Positions 1 to 6,762 of a stretch of 12,019 nt of DNA are shown here, piece after piece (position 1 is the stretch's first letter; each line of letters begins with the position of its first letter). The notes beneath the pieces are model-generated. The model saw nothing but the letters and a program-made list of their open reading frames with translations, ran no database searches and had not been told where the DNA came from. Position numbers and translations under genes: made by a program. The DNA lies in contig DATLFI010000139.1 of NCBI GenBank assembly GCA_035524895.1, forward strand, positions 1 through 12,019, read 5' to 3'. Source of the stretch: DATLFI01 sp035524895. Lineage in GTDB: Bacteria > Acidobacteriota > Thermoanaerobaculia > Multivoradales > Multivoraceae.

Positions 1-40
1 GTTCGACCTCTCGATCGCCAGCGCCCCCGGCGTGCCTGAG

Positions 41-64
41 GCCCTGGTCATTCCTGACCAGGGC
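41..64. terminator. Perfect 10-bp hairpin downstream of the 81-923 gene
   Basis: GCCCTGGTCA (41-50) and TGACCAGGGC (55-64) are exact reverse complements separated by the four bases TTCC. The hairpin lies 17 bp beyond the TAA stop of the minus-strand gene at 81-923, where a terminator is expected. On neither strand is it followed by a T-run, so it does not meet the classical intrinsic terminator pattern. A plus-strand frame entering from the left edge stops at 37-39, just before the hairpin, so it could serve two convergent genes. The structure is plainly seen; its role is inferred. Confidence 0.45.
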
Positions 65-80
65 TACGGGGCCAGCGTCG

Positions 81-923
81 TTAGCGGACGAAACGCATCG
101 CGGCGCCGAGGCTCAGAGCCAGCGCGCCGACGATCAGAAGCGCCGGAAGCGCGCTGCTGGTCTGGGGCAGTCGGGCTTCGCTCTCCGAACCGTACCTGCT
201 TCTGTCAGCCTCCTCGGAGGTATCTCGCGATCGCGTCGCCTCCGGCCAGGACGAGGCAACGCTAGCTCGAGTAGCGGCCGTCTCCGCCTCGGCCTCCTGC
301 GCTAGCGCTTCTGTTTCCGCGGTAAGAGTTGCGGACTCGTCGCCCTGGGCTCGCGTCGAAGCAGGCTCGTCCGTCACGAGGGCGCGTGACTGCGTGACCT
401 GCAGCTCGTCCGGCAAAACGATCAGGCCGGTCGCCATGTGCTGCGGCGGGTGGACCTCCAGGGTCCGGTAGGTCACCGCCACTCTCTGGTCGGGCTGCGG
501 CACCGGTGGGAAGAGCTTCTCCGGATTGATCACGAACGCTTGGCCGCCGCTCGTGGTCTTGACCAGGAGTTGCTGCGGGCTGACCGCCGTGACGATGCCG
601 ATCACGGCGCGCTCGGCCTCCAAGTCGTCCGTCACCACCACCTGCTCATCGACGGTCATGATTCTCTCGACCTGCTCCGAGTCCTGCTCGGAGAGAGTCA
701 CGAGGACCATGTTGCCGGCCATGATGTTGGATGGAACGTACGTGTCCCCGGCGAGCAGGAACGTTCGACGGCCCTCACCGGTCTCGATCACGAGCTCATC
801 GCCTTCGTGGGTGACCACGACGCCGGAGATCATCTCGTTGCGCGGACTGGCCATCGCCACGGTCCAACAGAGCGTTGCGGCTACGGTCAGGGCCGCGGCC
901 AAAGGTAGCTTGCTACGATTCAT
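81..923 (-). CDS. Exported, C-terminally anchored hypothetical protein with two beta-rich repeats and an LPxT-like tail
   Basis: No firm family assignment; 280 residues from the ATG at 923. That start is chosen because the open frame upstream of it has poor protein character, while from 923 the protein begins with a classic signal peptide (MNRSKL, hydrophobic core at about 6-24, AMA cleavage region at 23-25). An SD-like GGGAG lies about 8 bases upstream of the ATG. Residues about 33-77 and 108-152 look like two copies of a small beta-strand module (SGVVV..ELVIET..G and IGIVT..QLLVKT..G, each ending in VLVTL or VAVTY), resembling OB-like or DUF5666-type domains. Residues about 185-250 are a low-complexity Ala/Glu/Ser/Arg linker. 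The C terminus has LPQTS (252-256), a hydrophobic segment (about 258-275) and a short basic end (RFVR), the layout of a sorting or anchoring signal. It is probably held in the cell envelope. Its function is unknown. Confidence 0.8.
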   Translation of the reverse strand: MNRSKLPLAAALTVAATLCWTVAMASPRNEMISGVVVTHEGDELVIETGEGRRTFLLAGDTYVPSNIMAGNMVLVTLSEQDSEQVERIMTVDEQVVVTDDLEAERAVIGIVTAVSPQQLLVKTTSGGQAFVINPEKLFPPVPQPDQRVAVTYRTLEVHPPQHMATGLIVLPDELQVTQSRALVTDEPASTRAQGDESATLTAETEALAQEAEAETAATRASVASSWPEATRSRDTSEEADRSRYGSESEARLPQTSSALPALLIVGALALSLGAAMRFVR

Positions 924-941
924 GGAGAGATTCTCCCTTTG
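924..941 (-). promoter_or_regulatory. Ribosome-binding site folded into a hairpin at the start of the 81-923 gene
   Basis: On the minus strand the bases just before the ATG at 923 read GGAGA-ATC-TCTCC (936 down to 924), a 5-bp stem whose left arm is the Shine-Dalgarno-like sequence and whose right arm touches the start codon. AAAGG lies just upstream. If the stem forms in the mRNA it would mask the ribosome-binding site. The pairing is seen; a regulatory effect is inferred and could be chance for so short a stem. Confidence 0.35.
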
Positions 942-1156
942 AGATTTCTCAGTGGGCGCGCGCAAACGCGCAAATGGTTGTGGGGCGCCCCTCTCGAGGT
1001 GATTCACACTCGTTCGGGCGCTATGCCGGTGCGACACGCGCCGTCCGGCTCCAGGGCACTATGGGAGCAAGGGGGGTGCCAACCCAGCCGGTGGGGCGCT
1101 ACCCTCGGTAGGGAAAGCGTTTCGAGGCGCGGGCACCTCGGCGAGGCGGTCACGAC

Positions 1157-1642
1157 GTGCCTTGCGGGTGGTCGTTTGTGCGGGGCAGATTGCAGGTTTC
1201 GATCCGGTGTCGTTCTCGGGGCGGATTCGTCCGATCCGACTGTGACTGCGCGGCCGATCCGCTAAGGTTTCGTCATGGTCCGGTGTGGAGCGTGCCCGGT
1301 CAGGTCCTCGGCGCGGATGCGGACCGAGATCTCGACGTGCTCGTCGCAGAGCGGCATCCGCTCCGCAGCCATGACGATCGCATCGTGGAGGCGATCGGCC
1401 GCTTGTCGGGAAGGCCGCGGCTCACCTTCCACCTCTCTCTCGACGACTCCCCGTTCCTCGAGATGCAGAAGGAGAAGATCGGCCCGCTGCTCGAACGGCT
1501 CGGCATGGACGAGGGCGAGGCGATCCAGGCGTCCATGGTAGCCAAGGCGATTGCGCGGACGCAGGCTCGAGTCGCTCAGCGAGCTACCGGTGACCAGCCC
1601 GCCGAATCCGCCGCGGAGTGGCTGCGGCTCAATCTCGGCTGA
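1157..1642 (+). pseudogene. Decayed SecA-like C-terminal fragment
   Basis: The open frame is 161 codons, but only residues about 58-141 (nt 1328-1579) look like a protein family. The string LDVLVAERH...FHLSLDD...ERLGMDEGEAI...MVAKAIARTQARV follows, in order, the SecA segment around [29 protein letters not shown], the FxLSLED strand, and the ERLGMEEGEPIEHP..TKAIERAQ.KVE stretch. The helicase motif VI (Q..GR.GRQGDPG in SecA) is reduced to EAIGRLSGRP, so the ATPase site would be dead. Everything N-terminal to this, including Walker A and the DEAD-type motor, is missing, and residues 1-57 are Arg/Cys-rich with no family character. No convincing start or ribosome-binding site was found. Its stop overlaps the 3' end of the convergent PPK2 gene by 14 bp. 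The most likely reading is a remnant of a secA paralogue; a short, diverged functional protein cannot be excluded. The SecA similarity is from memory of family motifs, not a search. Confidence 0.5.
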
Positions 1643-3113
1643 CGGCAGCGAGGGATTGCTCGATGCTGTTTGCGATGGTCTCGACGATCTTGACGCGAGA
1701 GAAGCGCTTGTCGTTGGCTGGCACGAGCGTCCATGGCGCGTGCGCGGTCGAGCAGCGCGCCACCATCTCGCCGACCGCCTCCTCGTAGGCCGTCCACTTC
1801 TCGCGGTTACGCCAGTCTTCGGCGGTGATCTTGTGCTGCTTGTGGGCGATGACCTGGCGCTCCTCGAACCGCCGGAGCTGCTCTTCGATCGAGATGTGGA
1901 GCCAGAACTTCGCGAGCGCGACGCCGTGCTCGCTGAGCTGTCGCTCGAAATCGTTGATCTCCTGGTACGCGCGACCCCAGTCCTCGGGTGCCGCGAAGCC
2001 CTCGACGCGCTCCACCAGGACTCGCCCGTACCACGAGCGGTCGTAGATCGTGAGGTACCCCGCGCGCGGCACGTGCCGCCAGAAGCGCCACAGGTAGTGC
2101 TGCGCGCGCTCCTCGTCGGTCGGCGCGGCGACCGGGATGACGCGGAACAGGCGCGCATCGAGCCCGGCTGTTACGCGGCGGATGGCGCCGCCTTTTCCTG
2201 CGGCGTCCCAGCCCTCGAAGATCGCCACCGTCGATAGTTTGCGGCGCCTCGCCGCCCACACCAATCCATCGAGCCGTGCCTGCTCTGCGGCGAGTCGGCG
2301 TCCATACTTTCGGTCGCCCAACGAGGCGGTCAGGTCGACTTCGTCGAGCACCGTCTTGCGCGCGCCGGAGTGCGCGCCGGCGGATCGGGCCTTTCGTCCA
2401 CCGCGCTTGGTCACGACCGCGAGTCGTTGTTCGAGCGCCTCGAGCAGGATGCCGCCCGCCATCAGGTCGCGGTGGTGCTGATCCCCGGCGTCGATCACGT
2501 GCCACGGCGAGTGGCCGGCGTCGGTCCTGCGCAAGGCCTGTTCGCTGGTCTCGCGGAAGGTCTCGTAGCGCCGGGAGAACTTCTTCTCCCAGGGCGTGAG
2601 CTTTCGCTCCTTCCCGGCGAGCTTCTCGAGGCGTTTGCGCTGCGCCTTCTTAGAGAGATGAAACCAGAGCTTGACGATCACCGCGCCGTCGTCGGTCAGC
2701 ATCCGCTCGAGCGACGCGATGCCTTCGAGCGCGGCGTCGAACCCGGGCTCGTCGAGGCGGCCGAACACGCGGTCGATGATCGGCTGCGTGTACCAGGAGC
2801 CGAAGAATATGCCGATCGAGCCCCGGGGCGGCATCCGGCGCCAGAAGCGCCAGGCGCTCGGCCGCTCGCGCTCCTCGTCGGATTCGTCCCAGAACGCCGA
2901 GGTGGACAGCCCCCGCGCGTCGAGCCACTCGTGGAAGCGGTTGACGACCTCGCTCTTGCCGGCCGCCTCGACGCCAGACACGATCACGATGGTCTGGAAG
3001 TCGGCGACCCGGACGCGGCGCTGCACCTCTAGCAGCTTGCCGCGCAGCTCCTCTTCGGCGCGGGCGAACTCTTTCTTGCTGACCTCGTGACCCAGCTCGG
3101 CGGCCTTGAACAT
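1629..3113 (-). CDS. pap: Two-domain polyphosphate:AMP phosphotransferase (PPK2 family, class II)
   Basis: Cytoplasmic enzyme expected to transfer phosphate from polyphosphate to AMP, making ADP. At 494 residues it has the size of fused two-domain PPK2 proteins, which are longer than single-domain PPK2 (about 230-350). The C-terminal domain (about 256-494) has an intact Walker A GWDAAGKGG (301-309, K307), a lid region around RFWRHVPRAG (343-352) and a Walker B-type YDRSWYG (357-363), as expected for catalysis. The N-terminal domain (about 15-230) is a diverged copy: its Walker A reads GVEAAGKSE (47-55, Asp to Glu) and its Walker B position reads FFGSWY (103-108), without the Asp-Arg pair. It is therefore probably structural or regulatory. 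The ATG at 3113 is preceded by GGAGG seven bases upstream, a strong ribosome-binding site. It lies 166 bp downstream of the carboxylase gene on the same strand and may be read from the same transcript. Confidence 0.92.
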   Translation of the reverse strand: MFKAAELGHEVSKKEFARAEEELRGKLLEVQRRVRVADFQTIVIVSGVEAAGKSEVVNRFHEWLDARGLSTSAFWDESDEERERPSAWRFWRRMPPRGSIGIFFGSWYTQPIIDRVFGRLDEPGFDAALEGIASLERMLTDDGAVIVKLWFHLSKKAQRKRLEKLAGKERKLTPWEKKFSRRYETFRETSEQALRRTDAGHSPWHVIDAGDQHHRDLMAGGILLEALEQRLAVVTKRGGRKARSAGAHSGARKTVLDEVDLTASLGDRKYGRRLAAEQARLDGLVWAARRRKLSTVAIFEGWDAAGKGGAIRRVTAGLDARLFRVIPVAAPTDEERAQHYLWRFWRHVPRAGYLTIYDRSWYGRVLVERVEGFAAPEDWGRAYQEINDFERQLSEHGVALAKFWLHISIEEQLRRFEERQVIAHKQHKITAEDWRNREKWTAYEEAVGEMVARCSTAHAPWTLVPANDKRFSRVKIVETIANSIEQSLAAVSRD

Positions 3114-3279
3114 GGGCGGCCCTCCGGTACGGCTGTCGATCGATGGCCGCAGCTTAGCCGCTGGCGCAGCGCATGGGCGGCTGGCCCTGGCGCCGGTAGA
3201 GGCAGAGCTAGTCGAGAGCCAACCGAGCGGCCGCGCCCTTCCCGAGGCCTGAGGCCCTGGCGCAGCACGGCACGTCTCC

Positions 3280-6200
3280 TCACCAGGAGTCGATGAAGGG
3301 GCGCCGCTTGCGGGGCTGGTCTGGTACCGCTGTCACGGGAGCGAACAGCACGTTCGAGATCCAGCGCCTCGAAACCGCCGGGTCGATCACGTCGTCGATC
3401 CCGAAGTACGTCGCCTGCTCCAACGCCTTGCCGCGCTGGTACGCCGCGGCGACCATCTCCTCGTAGGCGCGGCGTCGCTCGACTGGATCGGCGATCGCCT
3501 CGAGCTCCTTGCGATAGCCCAGCTTGACGTAACCCTCGAGCCCCATGCCGCCGAACTCTCCCGTCGGCCAGGAGACGGTGAAGCTCGGCGCCTTGAAGGT
3601 TCCAGCCGCCATGGCGATCGCGCCCAGTCCGTACGCCTTGCGGAGCACGATGGTGGCGCAGGGTACTGCGAGGTTCGCGCCCGCCAGGAACATGCGATTG
3701 GCGTGGCGCACCAGCGCCGTCGTCTCGACCTCCGGTCCGACCATGATCCCCGGTGTGTCGCACAGGAACAGCACCGGTAGCTCGAAGGCGTCGCAGACCT
3801 GCAGGAAGCGTGACGCCTTGTCGGCGCCGTCGGAGTCGATGGCGCCCGCGAGGTGGGTCGGGTTGTTGGCGACCAGGCCCAGGGGGCGTCCCTCGACGCG
3901 CGCGAGCGCGGTGACCATGCCGAGGCCGAACGCCGGCCGGAGCTCGAGCACCGAGTCCTCGTCGGCGAGCGTGTCGATCACCGCGCGCACGTCGTAGACA
4001 CGCAGGCGGTTCTCGGGGATCGCGGCGCGCAGGCGGCGCTGGTCGGCGCAGGTCCACTCCCCGAGCGGGCCCTGAAAGTACGACAGGTAGCGCTTCGCCA
4101 CCGCCACCGCCTCGGCCTCGTCGCGCACCGCGAGATCCACGACGCCGTTCGGCACCTGCACCGACATCGGGCCGATCTCTTCGGGCCGGAACACCCCGAG
4201 CCCGCCGCCCTCGATCATCGCCGGGCCGCCCATGCCGATGTTGGAGCCGGCGGTCGCGATCACCACGTCGCAGCAACCCAGCAGGGAGGCATTGCCCGCG
4301 AAGCAGCGACCGGTGGCAATACCCACGACCGGGACCAGCGCGGAAAGGCGCGCGAAGCTGGCGAAAGTGCGTACGTCGCCCGAGGTGGCGGCGTCGTCGG
4401 TGTCGCCGGGACGGCCCCCGCCGCCTTCGGCGAAGAGCACCACCGGGAGGCGGTGTCGCGCAGCCAGCTCGAGCACGCGATCGGTCTTGCGGTGGTTCTG
4501 CCGGCCCTGGGTGCCGGCGAGCACGGTGTAGTCGTAGGCGAGCACCGCGCAGCGGGTGGGCGCCTGGGGTTGGCCGGCGAACATCGCGCCGTTGACGTTG
4601 CCGACTCCGCACACCATGCCGTCGGCGGGTGTCCGCTCGATGAGGTCCTCGACGGTGCGTCGCTGGCGCTGCGCGGCGAGCACCAGCGGGCCGTACTCGA
4701 CGAACGAGCCCGGGTCGCAGAGGTCCTCGACGTTCTCGCGGGCGGTGCGTTGGCCGCGGGCGTGCCGCTTCGCGACCGACTCCTGCCGCGCCGAGTCGAG
4801 CCCGCGGGCGCGGCGGGCCAGCACCTCGGCGAGGTCCGCGCGGGGCTCGTCGAGGTCGATGTCCTCCGTGGGCGCGACGTGTGCGATGCCCTCACCCGAG
4901 GGCTCCAGCCAGGCGAGCGACGCTCCGGCCCACACCGGGTCGCCTGGTGCGACCAAGATCTGCCGCACGATGCCGCTCTCGGGGGCGCACACCTCATGCT
5001 GCATCTTCATCGCTTCCATCACCACCACCGTCTGGCCTTGTCGCACTGATGCGTCCGGTTCGACCTCGACGGTCACCACGGTGCCCTGGAGCGGCGCCGA
5101 CACCACGAGGACGCCGGCAGGCGCGTCGGGCGCGGTGCCAGGGCGCGCGGGGAGCGGGCTCTGGATCGGGTATGGCGCCGAGCCTTGCGCCGCCGACGGG
5201 GGAGGAGCCTCTCCGGACTTGCCGTAGACCAGCACCGCGAGCGGGTCGCTGGCGTCGATGGACGCGCCGGCGCGTTGCAGCGCCGAGGGAATGGCCGAGG
5301 GAATGGCTGCGGCGCTTGGCGACCCCTCTTGCGCCCCGTCGGGCACCAGCTCCTCGAGGTGGTCCTCGACGAAGCGAGTGGTCCAGCGCGCGGCAGCAAA
5401 GTCGGGATGGTCTAGCAGGCGGAGCAGGAACGGAGCGTTGGTCGCGGCGCCCTCGACACGCAGGTCGCGTAGCGCGCGCCGGGCCTTGACGGCTGCCGCC
5501 GGTAGCTCGCCGGAGGGGGCGTGCGCGACCACCTTGGCGAGCAGCGAGTCGAAGCTCGGGCTCACCCGGTAGCCGACGTAGCCGCAGTGATCGACGCGCA
5601 GGCCCGGTCCGCTGGGGGTTTCGAAGGCGGTGAGGGTTCCCGCAGACGGAACGGCGGCGCCGTCGCGGGCGATGGTCTCGAGGTTGACTCGCACTTGCAG
5701 GGCGCAGCCCCGCGGCGGGCGTGCTGTCGTGTCGTCGAGACCGAGCTCGGCGAGGGTCATTCCCGCCGCGAGCTCGAGCTGGATACGGACGAGGTCGACG
5801 CCGTAGACCTCTTCCGTGACCGTGTGTTCGACCTGAAGTCGCGGGTTGGCCTCGAGGAAGAAGAACGCGCTCCGCTCCGTCACGCGGCCATCGCCTGCAG
5901 CGGCCACGAGGAACTCGAAAGTTGCGGCGTTGTCGAGACCTGCCACTTCGGCGAGGCGCAGCGCCGCGTCGCAGATGCTCTCGCGTAGGCGCTGCGGCAA
6001 GCCCGGAGCCGGGGTGGTTTCGATCAGCTTCTGGTGTCGCCGTTGGATCGTGCAGTCCCGCTCGCCGAGATGAGCCACGGCTCCGGCGGAATCGCCGAGC
6101 GCCTGCACCTCGACGTGTCGTGCGTGTCGTAGCAGTCGCTCGACGTAGAGCTCGCCGTGGCCGAACGCGGCGAGCGCCTCGGCGCGGCATCGTCCGTATG

Positions 6201-6744
6201 CCGCCTCGACTGCGTCCGGGTCGTGCACCACCCGCAGACCGCGTCCGCCGCCTCCCGCGACGGCCTTGATCACCATCGCCTCGCCGGCCGGCAGGTCGTG
6301 CAGGAACTCTGCTGCTGCCGCCACGTCGACGGGTGTGCTGCTGCCTTCGAGCAACGGCACGCCGGCGGTCACGGCGAGAGCGCGGGCGCGCACCTTGTCG
6401 CCGCACAGCTCGAGCACCTCGGCGCTCGGGCCGACGAAGGTGACTCCTGCCTCGGCGCAGCGCCTGGCGAAGGCCGAGCTTTCGCTCGAGAAGCCGTAGC
6501 CGGGATGGATCGCCGCGCACCGCGCAGCGGCGGCGACTCCCACCATCTGCTCCTGGTCGAGATACGCCGCGGCGCCACGACCCCGCAGCGCGACCGCCTC
6601 CGGCGCTCGTCGCACGTGGAGCGAGTCCGCGTCGTCCTCCGAATAGATCGCTACCGCGTGGATGCCCAAGTCGGCGGCCGTGCCCTGGATGCGCAGGGCG
6701 ATCTCGCCGCGGTTGGCGACCAGCAGGCGGTCAGGGAGAGGCAC
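3280..6744 (-). CDS. Single-chain biotin-dependent long-chain-type acyl-CoA carboxylase (BC-BCCP-CT fusion)
   Basis: Carboxylates an acyl-CoA in two steps, ATP-dependent carboxylation of biotin followed by transfer to the acyl-CoA. All parts are in one 1154-residue chain. Biotin carboxylase spans about 3-465: entry motif LLVANRGEIALRI, ATP-grasp glycine loop GGGGRGL (164-170), and EANPRLQVEHTVTE (298-311) with the catalytic Glu-Asn-Arg set. A Pro/Ala-rich linker (about 470-540) precedes the biotinyl domain (about 545-613), whose MEAMKMQ puts the biotin on Lys580. The acyl-CoA carboxyltransferase follows (about 640-1154), with the N-lobe EGGGGRPGD (773-781) and GIATGRCFAGNA (808-819), and the C-lobe LCDTPGIMVGPE (994-1005). 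This order and size match the homohexameric long-chain acyl-CoA carboxylases (LCC) rather than the multi-subunit AccABCD or PccAB types. The CT domain rules out pyruvate and urea carboxylases. The start is GTG at 6744; an in-frame TGA (the upstream gene's stop) is seven codons earlier. It lies 18 bp after the haloperoxidase gene with only a weak ribosome-binding site, so translational coupling is likely. The acyl-chain preference cannot be read by eye. Confidence 0.93.
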   Translation of the reverse strand: MPLPDRLLVANRGEIALRIQGTAADLGIHAVAIYSEDDADSLHVRRAPEAVALRGRGAAAYLDQEQMVGVAAAARCAAIHPGYGFSSESSAFARRCAEAGVTFVGPSAEVLELCGDKVRARALAVTAGVPLLEGSSTPVDVAAAAEFLHDLPAGEAMVIKAVAGGGGRGLRVVHDPDAVEAAYGRCRAEALAAFGHGELYVERLLRHARHVEVQALGDSAGAVAHLGERDCTIQRRHQKLIETTPAPGLPQRLRESICDAALRLAEVAGLDNAATFEFLVAAAGDGRVTERSAFFFLEANPRLQVEHTVTEEVYGVDLVRIQLELAAGMTLAELGLDDTTARPPRGCALQVRVNLETIARDGAAVPSAGTLTAFETPSGPGLRVDHCGYVGYRVSPSFDSLLAKVVAHAPSGELPAAAVKARRALRDLRVEGAATNAPFLLRLLDHPDFAAARWTTRFVEDHLEELVPDGAQEGSPSAAAIPSAIPSALQRAGASIDASDPLAVLVYGKSGEAPPPSAAQGSAPYPIQSPLPARPGTAPDAPAGVLVVSAPLQGTVVTVEVEPDASVRQGQTVVVMEAMKMQHEVCAPESGIVRQILVAPGDPVWAGASLAWLEPSGEGIAHVAPTEDIDLDEPRADLAEVLARRARGLDSARQESVAKRHARGQRTARENVEDLCDPGSFVEYGPLVLAAQRQRRTVEDLIERTPADGMVCGVGNVNGAMFAGQPQAPTRCAVLAYDYTVLAGTQGRQNHRKTDRVLELAARHRLPVVLFAEGGGGRPGDTDDAATSGDVRTFASFARLSALVPVVGIATGRCFAGNASLLGCCDVVIATAGSNIGMGGPAMIEGGGLGVFRPEEIGPMSVQVPNGVVDLAVRDEAEAVAVAKRYLSYFQGPLGEWTCADQRRLRAAIPENRLRVYDVRAVIDTLADEDSVLELRPAFGLGMVTALARVEGRPLGLVANNPTHLAGAIDSDGADKASRFLQVCDAFELPVLFLCDTPGIMVGPEVETTALVRHANRMFLAGANLAVPCATIVLRKAYGLGAIAMAAGTFKAPSFTVSWPTGEFGGMGLEGYVKLGYRKELEAIADPVERRRAYEEMVAAAYQRGKALEQATYFGIDDVIDPAVSRRWISNVLFAPVTAVPDQPRKRRPFIDSW
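5282..5305. repeat. Two tandem 12-bp units in the carboxylase linker
   Basis: GCCGAGGGAATG occurs twice back to back (5282-5293 and 5294-5305). The units keep the reading frame and encode two copies of Ile-Pro-Ser-Ala (residues 481-488) in the linker between the biotin carboxylase and biotinyl domains. Its length could vary between strains through slippage without breaking the enzyme. Confidence 0.7.
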
Positions 6745-6762
6745 GGAACGTGGCTCGCTAGA

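Noticed and set aside
2..265. Plus-strand frame open from the left edge
   Set aside because: The first few residues look protein-like, but most of it is antisense to the exported-protein gene with shadow composition. Another frame stops at 37-39 before the hairpin and is equally plausible as a gene end. Too little is visible to call either.
1262..2158. A 298-codon minus-strand open frame
   Set aside because: It overlaps the PPK2 gene in another frame and is Arg/Ser/Thr-rich with no recognisable fold.
3029..4612. A 527-codon minus-strand open frame
   Set aside because: It is an alternative frame of the carboxylase CT region, extremely Arg/Gly-rich. The carboxylase frame is clearly the real one.
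3853..5049. A 398-codon plus-strand open frame
   Set aside because: It is antisense to the carboxyltransferase and biotinyl domains, with shadow composition and no domains.
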